Shown here piece after piece: positions 8,564 through 15,631 of a stretch of DNA of 39,150 bases. Under the pieces are notes generated by a model that saw only the letters and a list, made by a program, of their open reading frames with translations, was not told the origin of the DNA and did not search any database. The stretch spans positions 1 to 39,150 of the forward strand of contig NZ_VBSL01000027.1 in the NCBI RefSeq assembly GCF_006149005.1. Reading direction: 5' to 3'. Source of the stretch: Larkinella sp. C7. GTDB taxonomy: Bacteria > Bacteroidota > Bacteroidia > Cytophagales > Spirosomataceae. The translations under genes and the position numbers were made by a program. The number at the start of each line of letters is the position of its first letter. The first letter of the stretch is position 1.

Positions 8564-9220
8564 TTACACCAGACCGTTCCGAATGGCAAAGTTGGCCAGT
8601 CCGACAATGCTCTTCACTTTCAGTTTCTGGATCATATTCCGGCGGTGCGTATCCACAGTCGCTTCGCTGATGTTCAACTTATCGGCAATTTCGGCGGTGG
8701 TAAACTCCTGGGCGATCAGCCGCAGCACTTCAATTTCCCGGGCCGTAAGCTGGCGGATTTGCTCGGGTTGTTTTTCTTCCTGCGAATCGACAAATGTTCG
8801 CAATACTTCCTGGCTCATGTAAGGCCGATCGTCGCGAATCACCTCATAAATGGCTTTCCGAACCAGATCGACGTCCTGGCTTTTGAACAGATACCCGGAT
8901 ACGCCCAGCCGAACGGCGGCATGAATGTCTTTGGGATCTTCGGACATGCTCAGAATGATAACCCGGGTTCGGGGCGACACGGAGCGTAGCTGCACCACAA
9001 ATTCCAGCCCACTGATTCCCCGGCGCATGCGCAAATCGGCCACGACCACATCGACCAGCGGTTCTTTGCCCGTCCCATTCTTAAAAAACTGCAGGGCTTC
9101 CTCGCCATTGGTAAACACCTCTTCGATTTCAATTTGCGGGTCGTCACGGAGTAAACTCAGCAGACCGTCGATCACCACTTTATGGTCGTCGAGGAGCAGC
9201 ACTTTGATTTTGCCTTTCAC
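8564..9220 (-). CDS. NarL/LuxR-family response regulator
   Basis: 218 aa from GTG 9220 (VKGKIKVLLLDDH). A longer frame reaches a TTG at 9256, but the receiver domain normally begins within a few residues of the start, so I favour the GTG. The receiver domain has the acidic pair DD (11-12), phospho-acceptor Asp62 in VVVADLRMRRG, the Ser/Thr region ILSMS, and the Lys in YLFKSQ. The C-terminal GerE/LuxR helix-turn-helix reads LTAREIEVLRLIAQEFTTAE followed by IADKLNISEATVDTHRRNM. It binds DNA when phosphorylated. The probable kinase is the 7TMR-DISM protein at 4995-6968, and the lipoprotein gene downstream may be co-transcribed. Next to it, on the other strand, starts the gene at 9320. Confidence 0.93.
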   Translation of the reverse strand: MKGKIKVLLLDDHKVVIDGLLSLLRDDPQIEIEEVFTNGEEALQFFKNGTGKEPLVDVVVADLRMRRGISGLEFVVQLRSVSPRTRVIILSMSEDPKDIHAAVRLGVSGYLFKSQDVDLVRKAIYEVIRDDRPYMSQEVLRTFVDSQEEKQPEQIRQLTAREIEVLRLIAQEFTTAEIADKLNISEATVDTHRRNMIQKLKVKSIVGLANFAIRNGLV

Positions 9221-9319
9221 GATAGGGAGGAATAGTAGACCGTCAAAATTAGTCAAACGAGATGATAACTTCTTGTCATAACCGCAATAGATGGATGAAA
9301 AATCAAACCATCTGCGATC

Positions 9320-9928
9320 ATGTTACAGACATTTTTGCTTCAAAGCACAACGGATCATCACCGGTTTATCGACACGTATCGCCAACGCAGTCAGGGTATT
9401 AGCGTTAACCCGGAATTCCTGAAACACACCACCGTGCGGGTTTTTCAGGATAGCGATCAACCCGGCGAATGGATTGCCGGCTATTTTGTCAATGCCCGCC
9501 CACCGCATCGGTATTTCGATGTGCTGCCGGCCGCAATCAAAGCCCAGATGCTGGAAGACAGCCAAATTCGGGAAGAAGACGTGGCCGAAATCGGAGCCAT
9601 CTGGATGGACGTCAAAGCCCTTGGAAGGCTCGGGCGCTGGCAGGTGTATCTGTTCATGCTGGCCGACGCCTACGCCACCAACCAGCCCTTCATCGTCGGC
9701 GGAACCGTTCACGCCCAGATCCGGGACTTTCAGATGCAGGTGGTTAAACACCCGCTGTTCGAGGGCGAAGTGGAACTCGCGGGCCAGGTGCAGCAGATTT
9801 GGGAATACTACGCCAACCGCGAAGAAATGTGGTTCGATTTCCTGAATTTCACCGTGCCGGAAATGCGCCGGCATGTCTCGCGCGATACGATAAGTCTGCG
9901 TTCAACGCCTTACCGCCAAAGTGCCTGA
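9320..9928 (+). CDS. Hypothetical protein, possibly GNAT/FeeM-like
   Basis: 202 aa, no signal peptide or membrane segment, so probably cytosolic. I do not recognise the family with certainty. The pattern of strands and helices, with AEIGAIWMDVKALGRLGRWQ followed by a helix and QPFIVGGTVHAQIRDFQM, recalls the N-acyltransferase/GNAT fold of FeeM or acyl-homoserine-lactone synthases. No diagnostic acyl-CoA motif is visible, so this is only a hint. It is divergent from the response-regulator gene, sharing a 99-base upstream region, and it ends 90 bases before the sigma-factor gene. A large imperfect hairpin (9948-10014) lies between it and the sigma factor. Confidence 0.65.
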   Translation: MLQTFLLQSTTDHHRFIDTYRQRSQGISVNPEFLKHTTVRVFQDSDQPGEWIAGYFVNARPPHRYFDVLPAAIKAQMLEDSQIREEDVAEIGAIWMDVKALGRLGRWQVYLFMLADAYATNQPFIVGGTVHAQIRDFQMQVVKHPLFEGEVELAGQVQQIWEYYANREEMWFDFLNFTVPEMRRHVSRDTISLRSTPYRQSA

Positions 9929-9947
9929 TATGAAAATTTAATTAACT

Positions 9948-10014
9948 ACAAATGGTCAGATGGAGAGATTTTAGTAGTTTTAACTGCTACTTGGCCTCCA
10001 TTTGACCCATTTGT
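9948..10014. promoter_or_regulatory. Imperfect inverted repeat upstream of the sigma-factor gene
   Basis: The left arm ACAAATGGTCAGATGGAG (9948-9965) pairs with the right arm ending at 10014, whose reverse complement reads ACAAATGGGTCAAATGGAG. The inner bases extend the pairing partly (TTTTAGTAGTT against AGTAGCAGTT). The repeat fills the space between the gene at 9320-9928 and the sigma factor, and ends 4 bases before its ATG. It may be a terminator for the upstream gene, an operator, or an RNA fold that masks the sigma-factor start. It contains the element ATTTTAGTAGTTTTAA (9968-9983), which recurs upstream of the srf cluster. Confidence 0.6.
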
Positions 10015-10018
10015 ATGT

Positions 10019-10684
10019 ATGTTTAAATTTCTACAGAAAACATCTCCCGTTGCCCCTCCCGACCCCTGCACTTACCTTGAAAATAATCCCGATTTATTTT
10101 GTCAAACGCTGGTTCGCGAAGATCCGCGCAACGAAACGGCCTGGATGTGCCTGACGAAGCGTTTGTATAAATTTTTCTTTAACTATGCCCAGAAATTCGG
10201 CACCAGTGAAGAAGATATCCAGGACTTGATTCAGGATACTTTGGTCCAGTTTATGGATGATATTTATTCAAAAAAATTTATTTGCCAGGGTTATAAACCC
10301 ATTAGTTACGTCGGTCGGATCTGTATTAATAAATGGCGGGGGTGGTGGAAAAAACAAAAAAAAGAAATGTCCCTCAGAGTCGATTGGGATTCGCTCTTCC
10401 GGGAGTTTGATGACCGGCCTCTGGGGCCCGAACCCGCCATGGATGAGGCTGCCGAAGAAGACGATTGCATGCGGATTGCCGCCCGCAAAGCCTATGAAAA
10501 ACTAACGCCCGTTCAGCAAAAACTAATGTGGGAGCATTACGTAAACGGAATGAAATTGAAAGATTTTGAACTAATGGAAGAAAAAGCAGATGGGCACGGA
10601 AAATTGCTCCATCACCGCGCCAAAAAAAATTTCGTCAGGCTCTTTAAACACTACCTTTCCGATTGTCAATCATGGAAGAACTGA
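10019..10684 (+). CDS. RNA polymerase sigma-70 family (ECF-like) sigma factor
   Basis: 221 aa. Region 2 is visible at about residues 55-115: FNYAQKFGTSEEDIQDLIQD, then PISYVGRICINKWRGWWKK with the aromatic/basic residues expected for -10 recognition and melting. Region 4 is at about 155-215: AYEKLTPVQQKLMWEHYVNG, then LKDFELMEEKADGHGKLLHH. The gene overlaps the next by 13 bases, the next product being a membrane protein with an anti-sigma-like N-terminus. This is the standard layout of an ECF sigma/anti-sigma pair. Likely targets include its own promoter and possibly the srf cluster, because a near-identical 16-mer precedes both (9968-9983 and 15041-15056). The sequence is divergent enough that a class assignment needs a profile search. 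Confidence 0.85.
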   Translation: MFKFLQKTSPVAPPDPCTYLENNPDLFCQTLVREDPRNETAWMCLTKRLYKFFFNYAQKFGTSEEDIQDLIQDTLVQFMDDIYSKKFICQGYKPISYVGRICINKWRGWWKKQKKEMSLRVDWDSLFREFDDRPLGPEPAMDEAAEEDDCMRIAARKAYEKLTPVQQKLMWEHYVNGMKLKDFELMEEKADGHGKLLHHRAKKNFVRLFKHYLSDCQSWKN

Positions 10685-11511
10685 CGGATCAACAGCACGA
10701 CGATATCGCAGCTTATCTGTCCGACCAGATGGCGCCCGCCGAAAAAACCGCCTTTGAAGAACAACTCAGCCGGAACGAAGCCCTGCAACGGGAACTGCAA
10801 GTCCAGCAAAAGGTCCGGCGAGGCATGCGGCTCCTGTCTTTCGAGCAGGAAGCTGCGGCCTTCTACGCCAAAGCAAAAGAGGAACTGGCCACGGAAAAAA
10901 CCGTCCACCCCGCCGAGGTGACTGTCCGCCCGCTCTGGCAACGTCCCGCCGTCTGGCTGGCCGCGGCCACGGTGCTACTGGCCATCGGGCTGTTCTGGCG
11001 ACTCTACAAAACCGACGGTTTAGACGGCCCGGAAACGCCAATTGCCCAAAAAGACACCACCGCTACGCAACCCCGACCCGCCGACACCGTTCGGTCATCG
11101 CCCCCACCGCCGACGCCCGCTCCCCCCGCGGATCCGGGTCTGCTGCTGGCCGACGCCCTATTCAAACCCACACCCAAAGCCGCCCCGCTGCCCATCGAAC
11201 TGCCCGATGAAACCGATGCCGCCGGTACGACCGACTCAGCCGCCGTGGCGCAGGACTCGCTGGCCGTTTGGCAGGGTGCCCGGCTGTTGCAGCAACGGCA
11301 ACTCCGCGAGGCCATCCCGATTTTGCAGAAAACCGTGCTGGAAGGCTATCCCGGCCACTGGCGGGCGTGTGCCGAGTGGTACCTCAGTCTGGCGTATTTA
11401 CGCAACCGGCAGCGCCGGGAAGCCCGGTCGATCCTGACGCGCATCGCCCGAACGGATGGACACCCGTATCAGGAAGAAGCCCGAAAACTACGCAGCCGTT
11501 TAAACGAATAA
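10672..11511 (+). CDS. Membrane anti-sigma-like protein with periplasmic TPR-like C-terminus
   Basis: 279 aa from ATG 10672, which overlaps the sigma-factor stop by 13 bases (translational coupling); a TTG three codons earlier is a less likely start. Residues 1-45 (DDIAAYLSDQMAPAEKTAFE, then QLSRNEALQRELQVQQ) match the N-terminal helix pair of Bacteroidota anti-sigma factors, which lacks the zinc-binding Cys of the ZAS type. One transmembrane helix follows at about 91-107 (AVWLAAATVLLAIGLFW), then a Pro-rich linker. The C-terminal 80 residues (WQGARLLQQRQLREAIPILQ, WYLSLAYLRNRQRREARSIL) are helix pairs like TPRs. It probably holds the sigma factor at the membrane and senses a periplasmic signal. 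Without similarity data the anti-sigma role stays an inference from position and layout. Confidence 0.8.
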   Translation: MEELTDQQHDDIAAYLSDQMAPAEKTAFEEQLSRNEALQRELQVQQKVRRGMRLLSFEQEAAAFYAKAKEELATEKTVHPAEVTVRPLWQRPAVWLAAATVLLAIGLFWRLYKTDGLDGPETPIAQKDTTATQPRPADTVRSSPPPPTPAPPADPGLLLADALFKPTPKAAPLPIELPDETDAAGTTDSAAVAQDSLAVWQGARLLQQRQLREAIPILQKTVLEGYPGHWRACAEWYLSLAYLRNRQRREARSILTRIARTDGHPYQEEARKLRSRLNE

Positions 11512-11524
11512 CCCGTTCCTTCCC

Positions 11525-11656
11525 ATGAAAAGGTTCCTTTGGCTGATCAGCCTGCTGGCGATGCCCATTGGTTCCCCGATAACCCCTTCTGTCCATGAAA
11601 CGGCTCACTTTTCTGTTCTGCCTCCTGCTAACGTGGCCCCTTTTTGCTCAGGATGA
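11525..11656 (+). CDS. Small ORF resembling a duplicated signal-peptide start
   Basis: A 43-codon ORF (MKRFLWLISLLAMPIGSP...) begins 70 bases before the papain gene ATG at 11595 and overlaps it in another frame. Its first codons and the bases just before them resemble those of the papain gene (MKRLTFLFCLLLTWPLFA) both in DNA and in the peptide. It therefore looks like an imperfect tandem duplication of the leader region. Whether the peptide is made is unknown. It could act as a translated leader coupling the anti-sigma gene to the peptidase gene, or be decaying duplicate DNA. Confidence 0.35.
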   Translation: MKRFLWLISLLAMPIGSPITPSVHETAHFSVLPPANVAPFCSG

Positions 11657-13082
11657 GTTTAATTACGGACTCATCATGGATGATGACAGCTACCTCCGGA
11701 TTCCGGCCAAACCGCCGGTTATCCGGAAGTTCGGGTTGCAGCAAATCCCGGCGCGGGTATCCTACGAAGCCTATTGCCCCCAACCCCTCGACCAGGGGAA
11801 ACACGGCACCTGTCTGGCTTTTGCCCTGGGCTACTACCTCCGCACCATCATGGAAGCCCGGCGACTCAACACCACCAATCGGGTGGAAATCAACAAACTG
11901 GCCTTTTCGCCGACCTATCTCTACGAAGAAGCCAAGCTCAGGAACGACCCGTATTGTCAGAATGGATTGCGGATCGATTCGGCGACCAACGTCATTCAGC
12001 ACAAGGGCATCATCCCGCTCAGCTACCTGGGCTATCCCGCTTGCAGTCAGACCGATACGCGAAAATTCAGAACAATGGCGATGCGCTACCGCGTGGCCGA
12101 ATCGCAGCGGTTTCTGCGGCTGGACGATCCCGTCAGTGAAAAAGTGTCCAAGTTGAAAAATGTGCTGGCGGAGGGTTTGCCGGTGGTGGTCAGCATTCTG
12201 ATGACGCCCTCTTTCGACCAGTTGAATCAGGAGGTCTGGCAACCCGGTCAGGAGGATCTTACGCTGCTGGCGAACAAACAGAAGCAGTTGCAAACCAAAG
12301 GCCAGTCGGGCATGGGACACGCGCTGTGCATCCTGGGCTACGACGACGAGCAGTTTGGCGGAGCGTTCCGGATCGTCAACAGCCGTGGGCCGGGCTGGGG
12401 CAAACAGGGATTCTGCTGGATTCGGTACGCCGATCTGGCAACGTTCACCCGCTACGGCGTGCAACTCTACCCGCCGATGCAGCAACTGGCGACCTACCAG
12501 ATTGGCGGCTTCAAGGCGGCTGTGCAGTTTGAGCAGAAGGGAATGGGCGAAATGGGGCTTCACATTGACGAAGCCGCTTCAAAAACCGCCGGGATGCTGG
12601 TCTACCGCATGAACAAACCCAATGTGTCGGGCGACGAATTCAAGTTCCTGATCAACAACGACCGGCAGGCCTACCTGTTTGCCTTCGGTACCGACGAACG
12701 ACCCAATTCCGATTTGACCCGGCTTTTTCCGTACAGCGAAAAACGACCGGACGGGAAGCTGGTGGACTACAGCCCCCTGCTCGGTGCCAACACCACCGTG
12801 GCCTACCCACCCACCAACACCATCGAGCTGGACAAGAACACCGGGACCGATTATTTTTTGTTGCTGTTCGCGAATCGGCCCGTCGATAGTGGCCGCATGA
12901 ACCGAACGCTGCGGAATGCGCAGGGCGGGCGGTTACTCGACCGGCTTCAGAAAACCCTGAGCGCGGAGAGCCTGATCGATTTCACCAAAATCCGGTATGA
13001 GCCGAACCGGATCGCGTTTCAGGTGGAGGGCCAGGCCACCGGGAGCGTCGTGCCGGTGCTGGTGCTCATCGACCACCGTTGA
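11595..13082 (+). CDS. Secreted papain-family (C1A) cysteine peptidase
   Basis: 495 aa with a signal peptide (MKRLTFLFCLLLTWPLFAQ). The papain catalytic set is visible: DQGKHGTCLAFALGYYLR with Cys73 preceded by the oxyanion Gln67, SGMGHALCILGYDD with His242, and VNSRGPGWGKQGFCWIRYADL with Asn262. There is no obvious long propeptide, as only about 50 residues separate the signal from the active-site block. The C-terminal 200 residues beyond the peptidase have no family I recognise and may bind a substrate or partner. The gene lies 83 bases behind the anti-sigma-like gene and is probably in the same operon, so it is a likely effector of the sigma/anti-sigma pair. It acts outside the cytoplasm. 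The peptidase call is firm, the substrate unknown. Confidence 0.92.
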   Translation: MKRLTFLFCLLLTWPLFAQDEFNYGLIMDDDSYLRIPAKPPVIRKFGLQQIPARVSYEAYCPQPLDQGKHGTCLAFALGYYLRTIMEARRLNTTNRVEINKLAFSPTYLYEEAKLRNDPYCQNGLRIDSATNVIQHKGIIPLSYLGYPACSQTDTRKFRTMAMRYRVAESQRFLRLDDPVSEKVSKLKNVLAEGLPVVVSILMTPSFDQLNQEVWQPGQEDLTLLANKQKQLQTKGQSGMGHALCILGYDDEQFGGAFRIVNSRGPGWGKQGFCWIRYADLATFTRYGVQLYPPMQQLATYQIGGFKAAVQFEQKGMGEMGLHIDEAASKTAGMLVYRMNKPNVSGDEFKFLINNDRQAYLFAFGTDERPNSDLTRLFPYSEKRPDGKLVDYSPLLGANTTVAYPPTNTIELDKNTGTDYFLLLFANRPVDSGRMNRTLRNAQGGRLLDRLQKTLSAESLIDFTKIRYEPNRIAFQVEGQATGSVVPVLVLIDHR

Positions 13083-13103
13083 GAAACGATCAATCGTTTC
13101 TCA
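13080..13103. terminator. Hairpin between convergent genes
   Basis: TGAGAAACGA and TCGTTTCTCA pair perfectly (10 bp) around the loop TCAA, starting at the papain stop codon. It sits between the + strand papain gene and the - strand gene ending at 13110. No T-run follows on either side, so a bidirectional terminator or 3'-end stabiliser is likely but not proven. Confidence 0.5.
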
Positions 13104-13109
13104 GGTGAG

Positions 13110-14006
13110 TCAGCGGGTCAGATTTGCATTCGGCATGGGCCGGTAGGTTTCAGCAGGAAACCGTTTTCCATACAATTCGTGAGGCAGCATATCCAGAACG
13201 ACGTGGAGATGATCTGCCGTCGTTTTGTCCTGCGAAAGAAAATAGCCAAAATCGAACGTTCCTTTTTTTGACGTCGAGTTGTCCAGCGTATGGGCATTAT
13301 CCTCAAAATAAGCACACTGACAGCCTTTGTACCTCCCTTTTCCGCGAAACGTGTCCGGGTGGTGGTAGAAGAAACCCGTTGCTTCCCGCTTCCATTCGTT
13401 TGTTTCCGATTCAGACGGCATCCTGACCGGGCAGTAGTTCAGCGTATTGCGGTTGAAATGCGCATTCTTTTTAATTGCGTAAATGGCGATCAGGAACGAC
13501 CCTTCATTGTTATCAGGATCGGTGTCGTTCAGTTCGAAAGTCAGGGGACCGGTGGTGGGTGACAAAAAATGAACCCCCGGAATATAATTGATGCCCCGCA
13601 CCCGGACCATTCGGCTTCCGTCAATTAAGTAATTCATCGTTCCGTCTGCAATCGGATCATAGACGGCATCGACAAACCGAAACATCTCCTGACAGGGCAT
13701 AGTCCGATCCCCAATCCGGCACACCAGCGCACCGTGATCATAGTCCTTGTATTTGTTAAACCGGAGTGCCGCCAAGGCCGATTTTCCGGTCGCGTCGGCA
13801 GCCCCCGTGAACGGCCCCAGATACACATCGCCGGAGACTTCGATATAGACGTATTCGTCTTTTTCCACCACAAAGCTGGTCGCCAGGGGCGTTTTCGAGT
13901 TTCCAGTATAGATGTAACTCGTATGGCGGACAAACCCGGCAGGCAATTGCGCCCAGGCCGTAGTCGGCAACGTCAGAATCAGCAATGCGTAGAGAATCGA
14001 TTTCAT
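13110..14006 (-). CDS. Secreted protein with LecA (PA-IL)-like N-terminal domain
   Basis: 298 aa from ATG 14006 (MKSILYALLILTLPTTAWAQ, a clear signal peptide); an ATG at 14048 would add 14 residues that do not fit a signal. After the signal, about residues 20-180 resemble the Pseudomonas galactose-binding lectin LecA. The match includes VYIEVSGDVYLGPF, then GALVCRIGD, and LTFELNDTDPDNNEGSFLIA, where LecA has a similar ND...NN...GSF block carrying its calcium and sugar ligands. The C-terminal 120 residues contain several Cys (YCPVRMP, GCQCAYF) and His/Asp-rich segments (DHLHVVLDMLPH) and have no family I know. It probably binds a carbohydrate outside the cell. The lectin resemblance rests on motif memory and needs a profile search. 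Confidence 0.7.
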   Translation of the reverse strand: MKSILYALLILTLPTTAWAQLPAGFVRHTSYIYTGNSKTPLATSFVVEKDEYVYIEVSGDVYLGPFTGAADATGKSALAALRFNKYKDYDHGALVCRIGDRTMPCQEMFRFVDAVYDPIADGTMNYLIDGSRMVRVRGINYIPGVHFLSPTTGPLTFELNDTDPDNNEGSFLIAIYAIKKNAHFNRNTLNYCPVRMPSESETNEWKREATGFFYHHPDTFRGKGRYKGCQCAYFEDNAHTLDNSTSKKGTFDFGYFLSQDKTTADHLHVVLDMLPHELYGKRFPAETYRPMPNANLTR

Positions 14007-14073
14007 GGGTGTCAGAGATTTATACATCCATCGATGTCCTAAGACCATGAAAGGTTATCTGCTCGCTTTACAA

Positions 14074-14856
14074 TCATCGTAATTTGGGTGCTTTGGGGGC
14101 ATTGGCACATTCTGATTGCCTTTCGGCAGGGACAGAGGTTTGCGATTTGAGCATTCCATTATGATATATTTCAATTTGGCATCTTCCACCACGCTTTACC
14201 ACGTGTGGAACATCCGGCTCGAAACAGGTTATGCTATTGTCTCGTGCAGGCACCAAATTATACCCTCCTTTTCCGTCGGTTACTTTATTATGTAATGTTT
14301 TACCCCTGCAATCAGTACCTATAATTTTTCCGGCAGCCGGAAAGGGGGCAACCGGTCCACAACTACCAATCTTTTTGCCTTTATCGTACCCTCCTTTTCC
14401 GTCGCAGATCACTTGGTATTTGACATCATTTACACACGTATCTCTTCCCGCAACAACGTCCCCCCGTTGACATACTTCTTTCTTCTTTACCGGAGCGGGA
14501 GGAGGTGACTTTTTGAACCAAAACCAATACACAAGTCCCGCAATCAGGAGCAGCAGGGCTGCCAGAATAGCCCACCGGTATTTACGATACCAAGGTCGCA
14601 AATCCGGATCTTTTTTAGTGGTTTCTTCAACGCGCGGTCTTGGCGGAGGAGGTGGTGGTGGCACCAGCTTCAACTGGCTTTTGCAAAGTGAACAGTAGTG
14701 ATCGTCAAAGCTGCTCAGAATTTCATTTTTGAAATCCGAAGGCTGCAAATATTCCGGCATCGACTTGTACGGGCAATCTGTGCGTTTTCCACAGCCTTCC
14801 GGTACGGGCAAATAATAGGGGTTATATTTCTGAGGTGGGGTAGACGGTGGCTGCAT
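14074..14856 (-). CDS. Single-pass membrane protein with Cys-rich ends and polyproline linker
   Basis: 260 aa from ATG 14856; an ATG at 14913 would add 19 residues of no clear character. The N-terminal part has four Cys that could bind a metal (GCGKRTDCPY and, further on, HYCSLCKSQ). It is followed by a run of seven prolines, charged residues and one transmembrane helix (WAILAALLLLIAGLVYWFWF). The C-terminal part has regularly placed Cys pairs and a repeated DGKGGY motif (CDGKGGYDKGKKIG, TDGKGGYNLVP). By the positive-inside rule the N-terminus is cytosolic and the DGKGGY part is outside. I do not recognise the family. It is divergent from the zinc-ribbon gene at 15136 and shares its polyproline plus Cys-pair style, so it may work with the srf cluster. 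Confidence 0.75.
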   Translation of the reverse strand: MQPPSTPPQKYNPYYLPVPEGCGKRTDCPYKSMPEYLQPSDFKNEILSSFDDHYCSLCKSQLKLVPPPPPPPRPRVEETTKKDPDLRPWYRKYRWAILAALLLLIAGLVYWFWFKKSPPPAPVKKKEVCQRGDVVAGRDTCVNDVKYQVICDGKGGYDKGKKIGSCGPVAPFPAAGKIIGTDCRGKTLHNKVTDGKGGYNLVPARDNSITCFEPDVPHVVKRGGRCQIEIYHNGMLKSQTSVPAERQSECANAPKAPKLR

Positions 14857-15040
14857 AGAAATATTTTCGGAATAAGATGATAACCTTCGTAGATAAGCGG
14901 CATAAATTAGCAAATCCCAGGAGCCGACGCGTCAATATTACACAATATGTCTAAAAGGTTGATGATCCATTTGTAAAATCATGAATCCCCTTAGAAAGAA
15001 TCATGGAATATGGTATTGCGAATGAAGATGTAACCACCCA

Positions 15041-15056
15041 ATTTTAGCAGTTTTAA
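15041..15056 (+). promoter_or_regulatory. 16-mer element also found before the sigma factor
   Basis: ATTTTAGCAGTTTTAA lies in the 279-base divergent region between the genes at 14074-14856 and 15136-15609, 79 bases before the latter. It differs by one base from 9968-9983, 35 bases before the sigma-factor ATG. A shared element at the head of both + strand transcription units would fit a promoter or operator common to the sigma factor and the srf cluster. The match is short and A+T-rich, so chance is possible. Confidence 0.4.
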
Positions 15057-15135
15057 AAATTGATTTACCCCGGCTGATTATCCCTGATAAATTCCATCCT
15101 TTTCCAAGAACGTTGACTTAAAACGGAATCCATTT

Positions 15136-15609
15136 ATGCCACAAGTTATCTGGGAGCAACCAACCCAAAACCCAAAAAAAGTAACCCTAACCTTTCCGCC
15201 CGTAAACCAGCAATTTGATTTGGTTCAGGAAGAAATCATCAACCAGTTGGCCGGCAGTGCCAGCAAATCCGTCCGAATCCACCTGGACGGTTCTCCGTAC
15301 GAGGCCGATTTCACCAACCTGCAATCCGTTCCGCAAAAAGTGGGCATTCCGTTGAAAAAACCGGGCAACACTGCTCCGCTCATCAGTGGCGATGTCTGCA
15401 CCATCGAACAGAACGGGCAGTGGCTCAGCCTCGACGGCTGGCAGCCCAATCAGCAATACATCCGGCTGAAACGCCTGAACGGAACGCCCCCTCCTCCCCC
15501 ACCCGACTACAAAAAATGTAACAACTGCCATACCCCGAACCGGCTGGATGCGGTCGTCTGCCGCCAGTGTGCCGGTACAACCTTCGAGATCATTTACAAA
15601 ACCGTTTAA
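15136..15609 (+). CDS. Zinc-ribbon protein leading the srf cluster
   Basis: 157 aa, no signal or membrane segment, so cytosolic. The first 115 residues form an unrecognised, probably beta-rich domain. A polyproline run (PPPPPP) follows, then a C-terminal zinc ribbon with four Cys in CNNCHTPNRLDAVVCRQC. Zinc ribbons of this kind commonly mediate protein binding. It is 22 bases upstream of the SrfB gene and in the same direction, so it heads the operon. It could be an adaptor that recruits a ligand or partner to SrfB; that is inference. I find no enzyme motif. Confidence 0.8.
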   Translation: MPQVIWEQPTQNPKKVTLTFPPVNQQFDLVQEEIINQLAGSASKSVRIHLDGSPYEADFTNLQSVPQKVGIPLKKPGNTAPLISGDVCTIEQNGQWLSLDGWQPNQQYIRLKRLNGTPPPPPPDYKKCNNCHTPNRLDAVVCRQCAGTTFEIIYKTV

Positions 15610-15631
15610 CCGGTCCTTTTTCCTACCACTC

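Noticed and set aside
15548-15631. Upstream ATG extending SrfB by 28 residues
   Set aside because: It lies inside the zinc-ribbon gene, and the family N-terminus begins at the later ATG (LIANSG block).
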